Of a stretch of 64,000 bases of DNA, positions 17,092-27,107 are shown in pieces. Both the position numbers and the translations under genes were made by a program. Every line of letters begins with the position of its first letter. Position 1 is the first letter of the stretch. The DNA lies in NCBI RefSeq assembly GCF_000332115.1, contig NC_020156.1:1550001-1614000 (forward strand), read 5' to 3'. Under the pieces are notes generated by a model. It was not told the origin of the DNA. It did not search any database and was given only the letters and a program-made list of their open reading frames with translations. Source of the DNA: Nonlabens dokdonensis DSW-6. Lineage in GTDB: Bacteria; Bacteroidota; Bacteroidia; Flavobacteriales; Flavobacteriaceae.

Positions 17092-19266
17092 ATGAGTCAA
17101 CTAAAAACTACTTCTCACAAGAATATAGAAAAATCACTAGTATTACAGCATGATCAGTCAGATTGTGGTGTGGCTTGTTTACTATCACTAATCCAATATT
17201 ATAACGGTGCTAACTCATTAGAAAAATTACGAGAGTTAAGTGGTACGACCAAACAAGGAACAACCTTACTGGGTTTATATCAAGCAGCAAATCAATTAGG
17301 TTTTACGGCACAAGGTAACGAGGCAGATATTCAAGCACTTATAGTTCATGGCGAGCCACTTATATTGCACGTAATCATTGAAAATAGGTTGCAGCATTAT
17401 GTGATATGCTACGGCTATGATAATGGTAAATTTATTATAGGTGATCCAGCAAACGGTGTTCAAAGCTATAGTAAAGAAGAATTAGAGGGTATCTGGAAAT
17501 CAAAAACCTGTCTCACCTTAACACCTAATGAAACTTTTACCGTTGCTAAAACCCAAAATAAAAACAAAAAGCAATTGTTATTACAACTGCTTAAAGATGA
17601 TTACAGGTTAATTACCTTTAGTGTTTTACTCGGATTAGGTGTTGCTACCCTAGGAATGGCGATGGCAATTTTCTCTCAAAAGTTAATAGATGATATATTG
17701 CCATCTAGAGATTTTAATAAGTTGATTACTGGGATCGTGTTGGTTGCTTTCTTACTCTTAATAAGAGTGCTATTCACTGCATTGCGCAGTTACTTTTTAA
17801 TAGAACAAACCAAAGATTTCAATAATAGAATTATTGATAGCTTTTACTCTTCATTACTACAATTGCCTAAACCCTTTTTTGACACTCGTAAGATAGGTGA
17901 GTTAGTGGCTCGACTTAACGATACACAACGAGTACAGCGTGTAATATCACAGGTAATCGGAAATTTGGTTATCAATGCATTAGTAACTCTAGTTTCTTTA
18001 GGCTTTTTGTTTTATTATTCATGGCAAACAGGATTGATTGCTTTTATAAGTCTTCCTTTTTATTTCTCGTTAATTTACAGTTTCAACAAACGTATTATCA
18101 AGGCGCAAAAAGAAGTAATGCAAGGTTATGCTTTCAGCGAAAGCAATTTCATAACCTCTATGCAAGGTATTGCTACTATTAAAAACAACAACAGGCAAGA
18201 TGTTTTTAAAAAGGTAAACCAATTGATTTATGGTAATTACCAAGATAAAGCCTTTCATCTAGGTAAAATTAATGTAAGATTATCTGTGTTTTCTGGCGTT
18301 TTCAGCGTACTATTTTTGATAGGTATATTGGTTTATACCTGTGTTCAGGTGTATGATGAAAGCATGCAATTAGGTGAGTTAATGGCAATTCTAGGAGTTG
18401 CAGGTAGTTTATTGCCATCTGTAGCTAGTCTTGCATTGATTACGATTCCCATAAATGAGGCAAAAGTAGCCTTTAATAGAATGTACGAATTTGCATCTAT
18501 GGAGAAAGAGTGTAGTGGTGAAATTTCTCTTACACACTTCAATAAATTAGAAGTTAAAAATCTTTCTTTTCGATTCGCAGGTAGAAGTCCGCTACTAGAA
18601 AATATTAACTTTCAGGTATTGTCAAATGAATGCCTCGCTATTGTAGGAGAAAGTGGAAGTGGTAAAAGTACATTAGGTCAAATCATTCAGAAATTTTATC
18701 TCTATGAAAATGGAACTGTTTTAATTAATGATAACCAGTCTTTAAACGAGATTTCAACTCGTGAATGGCGTTCTATGTTAGGCGTTGTACCACAAGAAAT
18801 CACGATTTTTACAGGAAATATTATTGATAATTTGTTACTTGGTCAGTCGGATACTTCAGAGAATATTGAAGATTTTGTAAACACTTACGGTTTTGAGTCA
18901 TTTATTCAATCCTTACCACAGCAATATGCAACGATTTTAGGTGAAAAAGGCATTAACCTTTCTGGCGGACAGCGTCAGGTAATAGGTTTAATGCGCGCCT
19001 TGTATAAACGACCTAAGGTATTATTGCTAGATGAGTTTACCTCTGCTATGGACAGAAAAACAGAGCAAATGGTACTTCAATTATTGAATCGCTTGAAAAA
19101 TGAAATGAGTATCATTATAATTTCACACCGTTTACATTCTTTACCAAAAATAGCCGATCGCATATATGTTTTGGAAAATGGAACAATAACGAATTCTGGA
19201 AACCACCAAAAACTTATGCTAACAAAGAATTTTTATAGTGACTTCTGGTCTGAATTAGAACTTTGA
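17092..19266 (+). CDS. Peptidase-containing ABC exporter (C39, PCAT type)
   Basis: A 724-residue bacteriocin exporter. Residues 1-140 are a C39 peptidase with oxyanion Gln19, catalytic Cys25 (QSDCGVAC), His102 and Asp118, which cleaves double-glycine leaders. Residues about 165-450 form a six-helix ABC membrane domain. The nucleotide-binding domain has Walker A GESGSGKST (about 518), signature LSGGQRQ (about 622), Walker B LLLDEF (about 643) and ISHRL. It would cut and export the 65-residue precursor. No HlyD-like adaptor is beside it. Its stop is 8 bases from the convergent AAA gene. Confidence 0.93.
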   Translation: MSQLKTTSHKNIEKSLVLQHDQSDCGVACLLSLIQYYNGANSLEKLRELSGTTKQGTTLLGLYQAANQLGFTAQGNEADIQALIVHGEPLILHVIIENRLQHYVICYGYDNGKFIIGDPANGVQSYSKEELEGIWKSKTCLTLTPNETFTVAKTQNKNKKQLLLQLLKDDYRLITFSVLLGLGVATLGMAMAIFSQKLIDDILPSRDFNKLITGIVLVAFLLLIRVLFTALRSYFLIEQTKDFNNRIIDSFYSSLLQLPKPFFDTRKIGELVARLNDTQRVQRVISQVIGNLVINALVTLVSLGFLFYYSWQTGLIAFISLPFYFSLIYSFNKRIIKAQKEVMQGYAFSESNFITSMQGIATIKNNNRQDVFKKVNQLIYGNYQDKAFHLGKINVRLSVFSGVFSVLFLIGILVYTCVQVYDESMQLGELMAILGVAGSLLPSVASLALITIPINEAKVAFNRMYEFASMEKECSGEISLTHFNKLEVKNLSFRFAGRSPLLENINFQVLSNECLAIVGESGSGKSTLGQIIQKFYLYENGTVLINDNQSLNEISTREWRSMLGVVPQEITIFTGNIIDNLLLGQSDTSENIEDFVNTYGFESFIQSLPQQYATILGEKGINLSGGQRQVIGLMRALYKRPKVLLLDEFTSAMDRKTEQMVLQLLNRLKNEMSIIIISHRLHSLPKIADRIYVLENGTITNSGNHQKLMLTKNFYSDFWSELEL

Positions 19267-19274
19267 TAACTACA

Positions 19275-22200
19275 TCACTTACCCAATCCTTTCCTCAAAA
19301 CCTCCTTAATGCCTTCTAGATTCTCCGTAAAATCCATCATTTGACTCAGGACTTGAGACATTTGATTCTGTCCACCTAGACCGTTGAGTTTATTGTTCTT
19401 GGCAAAAATCCCTTTGATATCTTCCCATCGTTGCTGTTCCTCTTGTGAGATGGTTTTTACGAGTTCTTTATATTTCAAAAGATTGGCCTCTGCAGCACTA
19501 GTTAAGGTTTGTGATTCACTTTCGTAATGAGATAACAACAGCGTTTGAAGTTCTTTGTCATCCATAATAGGGACTACTTTTGCCACTAGCTTATTCATAT
19601 CACGATAAGAACCTTGTAGTTTAAAACTAGGTTCGGTACGGTACGCATCTTCCATTCCGGCACTTGAAATATAGGTTTCGTTTACTTTAAGAACGGTATC
19701 TCTAATCTTCAATACTTTTTCAAGCACGGCGACATAATCTGCTATTTCTTGATTACTGTGATTTCCTTTTAACTCATTATCACTTGCTCCGTTTTGAACA
19801 CGATCGATTAATGCATACACATCATCAAAGTGTTTATTGCTTAATTGTTGTAATACTGGATTGCTTGTTAATGCATTTTCAACCAGACTTAGTTCAAACA
19901 AGTGAGCCGTATCGCCTATGATATCACCAAGGTTATAAATATCGGCACGGTTGGCAAGCATGTCTGGAATCTGGAATTTATCACCACTTTCTGTATACGG
20001 ATTACCAGCCATAATCACACAAAATTTCTTACTACGTAAATCATAGGTTTTAGGCTTTCCATTATAAACTCCTTCAATCTTTCGTGTACCATCAGACAAA
20101 CTGATGAATTTTTGTAAAAACTCAGGATTACAATGCTGGATATCATCTAGATATAACATCACATTATCACCCATTTCAAAAGCGAGATTTAGCTTTTTAA
20201 GCTCTTCTCTCGTTGCTGCATTAGTTGCCGCTTCAGGATCTACTGATGTAATTTCATGACCTATCGCTGGACCATTTATTTTCATAAATATCAAGCCTAA
20301 TCGGTTTGCCACATATTCCATCAAGGTTGTTTTACCATAACCTGGTGGTGATATAAGTAGCAATAATCCCATGCGATCGGTACGTTTGGTATCACCTACC
20401 GTACCTAATTGTTTGGCAAGATTATCACCTATTAGTGGGAAATATACTTGATCGATCAATTTATTACGGACAAAAGAACTCAATACACGTGGTTTAAATT
20501 CTTCTAATCGCAAGGACTCTTTTAACTCTTCAGTTACCTCTTGCTTTGCTTTTCTAAAGGTTTCATAAGCAGGTACTTTTATCGTTGTAAAGTGCTCTAG
20601 TGTATGTACAAACTCATGATAATTAAACACAAACACACCTTCTTCAATAGTCTGGTGTGATCCTTTTAATCCATTGATATTTTCACTAGGTGAGATGGCA
20701 ACTGTTTTATCAGCTGTCAGCTCTCCATAAAGTATGTTTGCCACACATTCGTTTACATAAGTCAGTAAAGATTGTTTTGAGTCCGCTTTCGCGAAAGCGG
20801 AAACCCAATGTCTCACCAGTTCCACTTTAGACTTCTCGTCCTCACAAGCTTCTAGACTTTTCTTAAATTTTAAATCGGCATTTTGAGATTTTATTTTCTT
20901 TTCAAAAGCTTCTTTTAATTGAATAGCGCTCGTGCTTACTGTGAAATGATCATTGTCCTTTAACTCGTTGAATAAATAGCTGGCTATGCTGCGAGCAGTG
21001 AGGCTCTCGAACTGCGATTTTGAATTAAGAATCTCATTTTCAATTTCTTCTATTATAAAGTCGTACTCCTTACTATCTGGAAAAACAGATAATACCTCAC
21101 CAGCACTTTTCAAAATACGGTTGAGGTTAGATTGATGTTTTGTATCAAGCGCATTCCAAAAAAACTGTGCTTGCGCTCTCGTATTTGGGTCATAAGTGAG
21201 TAAGCCCAAATCATGGTGTTTATGTAATAAAACGCCTAAAATTTGTGCTGCGTCATGGTCATGAACACCTTTTACATAACCACCAGAATAGTTACCACTC
21301 GCGATTTCTTGAACAGTTGTCAGCAAATCTGCTGGACTCATTATTCTTAAAGCTTCTTTATCTCCAGATTTAAAAATAGAGTAGGCGAGGTAGGCAGATC
21401 TGTAGACTTGGTTATTTTCAGACACTAAATCTTGATTCCATATTCCTTGAGATTGCGTGAGAACCTCGTTATGTAATTCTTGATAGAAATCAGTTCCTGT
21501 TAAATGATAAAACAGCGCATTATCTTTAAAAACAATGGTAAGATCCAGTTGCTGTTTATTAACACCAAATTTGTGCTTTCCTAGTTTGATGATGTTATCA
21601 CCATCTTCATAAAGTTCGTTCTTATCCTTGAGTTTTCTTAAAGCATCTTCACGAGCCACTTTAAGCGCTGTTTCTATCGCTTCGGCTTTTCCTGCGTCGT
21701 CCAGTTCTTTAAGTTGCCCTATGATGTCGCGCACCTTATTAATCATTAAATCGCTGGCAAAATAACCGTTGATTTCAGTAATACTATCTAGAGATTGCGC
21801 ACGTTTTTGAACACCTTTTAAAATACGTTGAGCTGCATTTTGAAAAGCCATTGCCCTTTTATTGCGCGCCTCTACAAGACTACTTTTGCGATTGTCAAAA
21901 GCGGCATAAACCTCTTCTCGCTTTTCAATGATCTCTGTGATGTACTCTTCAAAATCGGCAAACTTTCCTTCAAGTTCTTCTAGCTGTATAGAAACTTTAG
22001 TAAGGAATTCATCACATTTCTCTGGCGTGTTTGCAATGTCTAAATAATTGATAATACTTTGATCAATCAGCTTGAGTTGCGCGGCAAAATCGGCTTGAGC
22101 TTCTTTTTTACCTACGGTTTTCACTTTATTTCTAATCGCCGCTTTTACCTGATTGATCGTCGCAAAAATGAGCGAGATATTCTCAATAATCTTAGTAGAG

Positions 22201-24161
22201 TGAGAAGTGTCTTCTATCTCTAGATTAGAAACGATGTCTATTAAAAGCTCGAGATCTTCAGCGATTTGATTCACTTCTTTCTCAAGGTTTTTGATCTCGA
22301 TGACTTTTTTAGTGGCGTCGAGTGCTTTTTGTTTTTCGGCAACGGCGTCGTGGTAGGGCGCAAGTGCTTTATCGTCTAATAAAAAGGTCACTGCACGACG
22401 TGAGATCACCTCATTTTGCTCTACGATTTGCTCCTCGATTCCTTTGATAAAATCGGTGTCCACATAACGTATTTCATATAGACCTATCGCTTCACCACGT
22501 AAAGTGCGCAGCTGGATGAGCAGCTGTACAAAATCATTGATCGATTTAAAAGAAGTGCTTTTTACTTTACTAAAAAGGGCATCTGCCTTTTTGCCTATCT
22601 CTTTAGTTTCAGTTGCAGCCTGTTTGCGCAACTGTTTTACCTTTTCAAACTCGTCTATCGCTGCATTTGAAGCTTTGTTGATTTCTAATAATGGAAGGTT
22701 GAGTTGTTGCGTTTCTTCTTCAGGTAACCAATAATAAGCATCGAGAATATCTTTGGAAGCGCGAGCAATATCATCATATAAACCGCCGTAGCTGTCCTCT
22801 TTGTTAAGCAAAGTGAGCAGTTCGTTAGCTTCGGCCATCGCTTTTACGATATCCTTATTGCCTATCTTGAACAACATAGTGTCCTGATGTTCAGACGGCA
22901 TAATGTTTCCTTTCAGATAAGGCGTTTGCCAGATTTGCATCATATGATGCTTAGTCTGCTCATCTTCTGTACGGAAATAACACAACTCACCTTGTTCCAA
23001 AATCGTAAACCCATTACATATAATAGGAGTTTTAACCGATTGGTCTATCACGTTATAGGACATCAACACATACAATCCTTGAGCAGGATTGTAGAAAACA
23101 TACAAATGATCTTCACCGTTGGGCGATGCGATTCTTTGCTGGAATTTCAATTTTCCAGCATCGCTAGGGAAGACATTATATTCTCCAGTTTGCAAATAAT
23201 AACCACTCGGGAAAATAATTCCTTGCTCGTCTGGCAACAATACCGCAGCCTGCGCGATACTGTCTATTTTTTCTACTTCTTTAATCTTGTGGTTGTATAC
23301 AAAATAACGTGGCTCCTCTTGAAACGGCTTGATTTCTAGAACGATCAGGTTGCCTAAATCGGCATAGCGGTACTGCCCGTCATCGAGTGTCTGATCGCGG
23401 TGTTCTACGTCTTCACGGTAAATTCCCTGACCATCGTCTGTATTATCCTCAATTTTTATGGTAAGATCGCCACCTATAGTTTCTACAAAAACTTTATCCA
23501 GAATGGACACGTGGCCGTGCACACCAGCACGTTGATTATCACGTCCAGCTTCATTCCACTGGAAACCGTATTGCGCTGGAAAACGATACTCGTGCTCACT
23601 ACGGTTATCCACATATTGCAATCCGTCGTCAGTTATCAACCACTTGAATGTCTTGATATCAGTAACCGAATCGCTAAGTTGGAATACCATATGCAGGTAA
23701 TTCCCCATAATCGCAAACTTTGAAAATATCGTGTTGCGATAGTATTTGTACAGATTTTCAAAATCAGTTTGAAAGATTTCGTCTTGTATGAGGCTTAATT
23801 TGTTTCCGCTTTCGCGAAAGCGTAACGCATCACCAGCTTCACCACTTCTATCAAACTCATAGATACTAAAAACATCACTCAAGTGGATCTCGGTACGTAG
23901 TCCAAAGTGCACGTTGTAACCAAAGATGCTGTGTTTTCCAATCGTCACGATATCACGAGCGATACAGTTGTTTTCTGTATTCACACGATCATTTGCGATT
24001 AGTCGCGTCTCCAGTGAACCGAAAACCTTTTTACGTTCTTCATTAAGCGCATTGAGTCGTTGCTGCAAGTCATTTTTTTGCTTGAGTAAGCGGCTCTGGA
24101 TGATCTCGTAGGTTCCTGAGTCGAGTTGGGTAGTGTCTTTTATATCTTTTTCTTCTGCCAT
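19275..24161 (-). CDS. Giant AAA+ ATPase of the DUF3686/'DNA repair ATPase' type
   Basis: A 1628-residue protein. The first ~450 residues are mostly beta-rich (DUF3686-like), followed by long charged helices/coiled coil (about 480-860), a mixed region, and a C-terminal AAA+ module (about 1220-1500) with Walker A PPGYGKTTL, Walker B VMLYLDDIQ and sensor-1 IMAGNPYTESGDK. Relatives are labelled DNA repair ATPase, but the operon (PspA, flotillin, OB-fold membrane protein) points to membrane maintenance. ATG 24161 is used because codons upstream run through REP repeats. Two palindrome copies are in frame (R-F-R-E-S and S-A-F-A-K-A). Confidence 0.8.
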   Translation of the reverse strand: MAEEKDIKDTTQLDSGTYEIIQSRLLKQKNDLQQRLNALNEERKKVFGSLETRLIANDRVNTENNCIARDIVTIGKHSIFGYNVHFGLRTEIHLSDVFSIYEFDRSGEAGDALRFRESGNKLSLIQDEIFQTDFENLYKYYRNTIFSKFAIMGNYLHMVFQLSDSVTDIKTFKWLITDDGLQYVDNRSEHEYRFPAQYGFQWNEAGRDNQRAGVHGHVSILDKVFVETIGGDLTIKIEDNTDDGQGIYREDVEHRDQTLDDGQYRYADLGNLIVLEIKPFQEEPRYFVYNHKIKEVEKIDSIAQAAVLLPDEQGIIFPSGYYLQTGEYNVFPSDAGKLKFQQRIASPNGEDHLYVFYNPAQGLYVLMSYNVIDQSVKTPIICNGFTILEQGELCYFRTEDEQTKHHMMQIWQTPYLKGNIMPSEHQDTMLFKIGNKDIVKAMAEANELLTLLNKEDSYGGLYDDIARASKDILDAYYWLPEEETQQLNLPLLEINKASNAAIDEFEKVKQLRKQAATETKEIGKKADALFSKVKSTSFKSINDFVQLLIQLRTLRGEAIGLYEIRYVDTDFIKGIEEQIVEQNEVISRRAVTFLLDDKALAPYHDAVAEKQKALDATKKVIEIKNLEKEVNQIAEDLELLIDIVSNLEIEDTSHSTKIIENISLIFATINQVKAAIRNKVKTVGKKEAQADFAAQLKLIDQSIINYLDIANTPEKCDEFLTKVSIQLEELEGKFADFEEYITEIIEKREEVYAAFDNRKSSLVEARNKRAMAFQNAAQRILKGVQKRAQSLDSITEINGYFASDLMINKVRDIIGQLKELDDAGKAEAIETALKVAREDALRKLKDKNELYEDGDNIIKLGKHKFGVNKQQLDLTIVFKDNALFYHLTGTDFYQELHNEVLTQSQGIWNQDLVSENNQVYRSAYLAYSIFKSGDKEALRIMSPADLLTTVQEIASGNYSGGYVKGVHDHDAAQILGVLLHKHHDLGLLTYDPNTRAQAQFFWNALDTKHQSNLNRILKSAGEVLSVFPDSKEYDFIIEEIENEILNSKSQFESLTARSIASYLFNELKDNDHFTVSTSAIQLKEAFEKKIKSQNADLKFKKSLEACEDEKSKVELVRHWVSAFAKADSKQSLLTYVNECVANILYGELTADKTVAISPSENINGLKGSHQTIEEGVFVFNYHEFVHTLEHFTTIKVPAYETFRKAKQEVTEELKESLRLEEFKPRVLSSFVRNKLIDQVYFPLIGDNLAKQLGTVGDTKRTDRMGLLLLISPPGYGKTTLMEYVANRLGLIFMKINGPAIGHEITSVDPEAATNAATREELKKLNLAFEMGDNVMLYLDDIQHCNPEFLQKFISLSDGTRKIEGVYNGKPKTYDLRSKKFCVIMAGNPYTESGDKFQIPDMLANRADIYNLGDIIGDTAHLFELSLVENALTSNPVLQQLSNKHFDDVYALIDRVQNGASDNELKGNHSNQEIADYVAVLEKVLKIRDTVLKVNETYISSAGMEDAYRTEPSFKLQGSYRDMNKLVAKVVPIMDDKELQTLLLSHYESESQTLTSAAEANLLKYKELVKTISQEEQQRWEDIKGIFAKNNKLNGLGGQNQMSQVLSQMMDFTENLEGIKEVLRKGLGK
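20784..20799. repeat. Dispersed 16-base palindrome, copy 4 (in AAA gene)
   Basis: Exact copy, read as AFAKA on the minus strand. Confidence 0.95.
23807..23822. repeat. Dispersed 16-base palindrome, copy 5 (in AAA gene)
   Basis: Exact copy, read as RFRES on the minus strand. Confidence 0.95.
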
Positions 24162-24186
24162 TGTTTCTGTTAGTTCTTGGACGTAT

Positions 24187-24277
24187 CGCATGCGTCTCTC
24201 CACTGTTGCCGCGCATTGCATGCGCCTTTCTCTCTACTGGACTTCATCTCACTCTGCTGGGCGGATGCGATCCGCCC
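24187..24277. repeat. REP cluster, 3' side of the RAYT gene
   Basis: Three palindromes in order: CGCATGCG (24187-24194), CGCATTGCATGCGC (24212-24225), and GGGCGGAT-GCG-ATCCGCCC (24259-24277). The same first two elements occur in reverse order on the other side of the transposase gene. Confidence 0.8.
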
Positions 24278-24294
24278 TTACCATACTGCATATC

Positions 24295-24903
24295 TCAGAG
24301 CTTGAGCTTTGCTTTCAGCTGCTCGTCCCATTTTCTAGGATTGTCGTTGATATACTTGGTCACGTTTTCATAGTGTTGTTCCGTCTTGATGATTGCTTCG
24401 TTATAGTTGCGAACCCATATGGTCTTTTCATTAGCGAGAGCATCACATATTTTTATAAGTTCCAAGCTTTGTAGATTTGGAAGATCCATTTCAGCTTTTA
24501 TAGTTTCTAAAACTTGTCTAGTCACAGCGCCTTTGTAACCGCGCACAATGGCGCCTAGTGAACCTGGCTTATTCATATGCTTTCCTGCAACAGCGCCGGC
24601 GCGTTTTTCCAATTCTTCAGGAGTGAATTGCTTCTGTTCTTGTTGTTGGTCAATATGAACTAGAAAATGCATATGGTCTGGCATAATCATATATGCTCCA
24701 AGCGAGACATTATCCCTAAGTTCCATTGTGTTTTCCCATTCATTAGCCGCTATTTCACCAAACTCATTCAACACCATTTCTCCATCCACGATCTTCCCGA
24801 ACAAGCGTAGTCGATCACGAGTGACGATAGTAACGAAGTATCTACCGACTGATGTGTAGTCGTAGCCTTTAAGACGTACCGTTTTGCGATTGTGTTGGTT
24901 CAT
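24295..24903 (-). CDS. REP-associated tyrosine transposase (RAYT, Y1/HUH)
   Basis: A 202-residue single-copy HUH-type transposase that nicks and joins single-stranded REP DNA. It has the N-terminal RAYT pattern (YDYTSVGRYFVTIVTRDR), the metal-binding HUH-type motif MPDHMHFLVHI, and candidate catalytic Tyr residues in VRNYNEAIIKTEQHYENV near residue 165-180. Length and layout fit IS200-like REP transposases. It lies inside the stress operon, between flotillin and AAA, and is flanked by matching REP palindromes. All motifs are intact, so it is probably active. Confidence 0.9.
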   Translation of the reverse strand: MNQHNRKTVRLKGYDYTSVGRYFVTIVTRDRLRLFGKIVDGEMVLNEFGEIAANEWENTMELRDNVSLGAYMIMPDHMHFLVHIDQQQEQKQFTPEELEKRAGAVAGKHMNKPGSLGAIVRGYKGAVTRQVLETIKAEMDLPNLQSLELIKICDALANEKTIWVRNYNEAIIKTEQHYENVTKYINDNPRKWDEQLKAKLKL

Positions 24904-24921
24904 TTCTATGATGTTTCTACA

Positions 24922-24990
24922 CGCATTGCATGCGCGTTTTCAACACATCGCATGCGTCTAGTATTGGGCGGATGCGATCCGCCCAATACT
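24922..24990. repeat. REP cluster, 5' side of the RAYT gene
   Basis: CGCATTGCATGCGC (24922-24935), CGCATGCG (24949-24956), then a perfect hairpin with 14-base arms AGTATTGGGCGGAT / ATCCGCCCAATACT around GCG (24960-24990). It mirrors the cluster on the other side. Confidence 0.8.
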
Positions 24991-25000
24991 ATGACTGGAT

Positions 25001-27073
25001 CTATATATCTCCTAGCTTCTTACCAGAAAGCCCCATACCTTTTGCCATGTTCAACAAGTTACTGAGCATATTTTGCTCATCACCGTCGTCAGACTTGTTC
25101 TGTAGATTGCTTAACAAGTTTGCAATCGTCAGGTTCTTGATGTCCTCAGAGCTGATGTTATACTTGTCTGCAAAGTCCTTTACTTTATCCAATAAATTAC
25201 CTTTTACGTCATCACTTCCTAGAATGGCATCTTTTACTTCAGATACAGTTTCAGAATGATTCACGAGTCTGTCATAACCTTTGGCCTTAGTGATCTGACC
25301 GATGATTTGTTCAAAGAACATGGTCTCTCCACCTACGATATCAATCTTAGCCGCTTTCAATGCATCTCCTATCACTTGTGCTTGCGCATCAGCAATGTCC
25401 TTCTGGATGTTGATTTGCGCTAGGTCTACTTGAAGTTCCTTATCTAGACGTAGTTTGAACTCTTCATGTTCTTTACCTACACCATCTAGTTTCTTCATCG
25501 CTTCAGCTTTCTCTTCAATTCCAGCAGCATCTGCAAGGGCTTTTTCTTTGATTACCTCTGCTTCAGCAAGTCCATCTTGACGTTTTGCTGCAGCTTTTGC
25601 GGTGATTCCGCTAGCCTCAGCCTCAGCCTTTTTCTGGATGATGAGTGCATCAACAATTCCCTGGCGCTCGCTGGCCTCAGCCTTAGCGTGCATTACTTGT
25701 GCTTCAGAAAGTCCTACAGTTGCTTCTTCCTTAGCAGTTGCTTCGGCAAGAATTTTACGTGCATCAGCTTGCTTTTCACTAGCTTCTTTATGTGCTAGCG
25801 CTTCAATATTGATTTCTTCAGCCTTTTGAACCGCAGCTTTTTTAGAAGCCTCAGCCGCTATGGTAATGCGTATCAAGTCATCTTGAGCACGAGCTTCTGC
25901 ATTTGTAATCGCTACTTGTTTTACACGATCTGCAGTTTTGAAAGCCTCAATATCTTTCATGTTTTCTTGCTCTTCAACCACACCTTTTTCAAGAATCACG
26001 CGATCACGGATCACGTCTTGAATATTCTTTTTCTCGACCTCTACTACTTTCTCTTTCTCGATTTGAGCTAGAGTTACCACTCGTTCTCTTTCGGTCAATT
26101 CTAACATGCGGTCTTTTTCCACACGTTCTGTTTCCACAGCGTCAGTGCGTTGCTTATTCTTTTCTGCAACGATGATTTGACGCTGCATGTTTTCTTCGGC
26201 TACTTTTACTTTTTCTTCGGTAGCGATGCGAGCTGTTTCTGACTTGAGTCGTTCTTCTTCAGCCACTTTAAGCGTTTCGGCTTCTTCACGAGATTTGATG
26301 TTTGAAATCTCACGTTTTTGTTGCTCTTCTTTTTCGGCTAGTTGCTTATCAAGTTCTAGGATCGCTTCACGAGACTCAACATCTTGCTTGCGGATGGTTT
26401 TCTCTTCATCGCGCTTGATGAGGTTAGCCTTGATGTTTTGTGCTGCTGTAAGGTCAGTAATCTTCTTAATACCTTCAGCATCCAGAATATTATCTGCTTT
26501 TAAGTGAGAAACGCTGGTTTGCTCTAAAAAGTCAATGGCACAATCTTCTAAAGTATATCCATTTAAATCAGTACCGATAATGTCTACAATCTCATCACGG
26601 AACTCACGACGTGCTTCATAGAGATCAATAAATTGGAATTTTTTACCTACGGTCTTGAGTGCTTCAGAAAACTTGGCTTCAAAAAGATCTTCTAATGTCT
26701 CAATACGAGAAGCACGTTGCACACCTATAGTTTGAGCCACTTTCTTGATATATTCTACCTCGTTGTTGACACGCACGAAAAACGCCACTTTAATATCGGC
26801 TCGCATGTTGTCTTTACAGATCAACCCTTCAACGCCCATACGCTCGATCTGGATTTTCTTAACCGAAATATCCATAGTCTCTACACGGTGGAAAACCGGC
26901 ACGACGTAAAGTCCTTTATCTGTTGCGACTTTTGTACCTCCAAAACCAGTACGCACGAGCGCCTGACCTTGATGTACTTTTTTGTAAAACATCGCAATGA
27001 TCGCGAAGTATACAATTACAAGGAATAGAAAAATACCTACTCCTGTTACAATGATTCCTAATGTTCCGTCCAT
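25001..27073 (-). CDS. Flotillin / SPFH (YqiK-like) membrane protein
   Basis: A 690-residue flotillin. One N-terminal membrane anchor (residues 4-27) is followed by the SPFH/band 7 domain (about 35-220; QALVRTGFGGTKVATDKG, KIQIERMGVEGL), then a long alanine/glutamate-rich coiled coil (about 220-590), and a C-terminal region. Such proteins build membrane microdomain scaffolds and respond to envelope stress. Operon partners (OB-fold NfeD/YqiJ-like protein, PspA) are the known companions of YqiK-type flotillins. Confidence 0.92.
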   Translation of the reverse strand: MDGTLGIIVTGVGIFLFLVIVYFAIIAMFYKKVHQGQALVRTGFGGTKVATDKGLYVVPVFHRVETMDISVKKIQIERMGVEGLICKDNMRADIKVAFFVRVNNEVEYIKKVAQTIGVQRASRIETLEDLFEAKFSEALKTVGKKFQFIDLYEARREFRDEIVDIIGTDLNGYTLEDCAIDFLEQTSVSHLKADNILDAEGIKKITDLTAAQNIKANLIKRDEEKTIRKQDVESREAILELDKQLAEKEEQQKREISNIKSREEAETLKVAEEERLKSETARIATEEKVKVAEENMQRQIIVAEKNKQRTDAVETERVEKDRMLELTERERVVTLAQIEKEKVVEVEKKNIQDVIRDRVILEKGVVEEQENMKDIEAFKTADRVKQVAITNAEARAQDDLIRITIAAEASKKAAVQKAEEINIEALAHKEASEKQADARKILAEATAKEEATVGLSEAQVMHAKAEASERQGIVDALIIQKKAEAEASGITAKAAAKRQDGLAEAEVIKEKALADAAGIEEKAEAMKKLDGVGKEHEEFKLRLDKELQVDLAQINIQKDIADAQAQVIGDALKAAKIDIVGGETMFFEQIIGQITKAKGYDRLVNHSETVSEVKDAILGSDDVKGNLLDKVKDFADKYNISSEDIKNLTIANLLSNLQNKSDDGDEQNMLSNLLNMAKGMGLSGKKLGDI

Positions 27074-27107
27074 AGTTATTGTTTGGTTTTTGTTTATTTA
27101 ATTGTTT

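Noticed and set aside
24161..24221. Longer N-terminus of the giant AAA protein (start at 24221)
   Set aside because: The extra 20 codons come from REP repeat DNA; ATG 24161 begins an ordinary charged N-terminus.
24133..24474. Plus-strand ORFs across the REP/RAYT region
   Set aside because: They run through REP palindromes and antisense of the transposase; codon content is unlike a gene.
22504..26507. Plus-strand ORFs opposite the AAA and flotillin genes
   Set aside because: Shadows of the strong minus-strand coding frames (Ser/Ala-rich mirror of coiled-coil codons).
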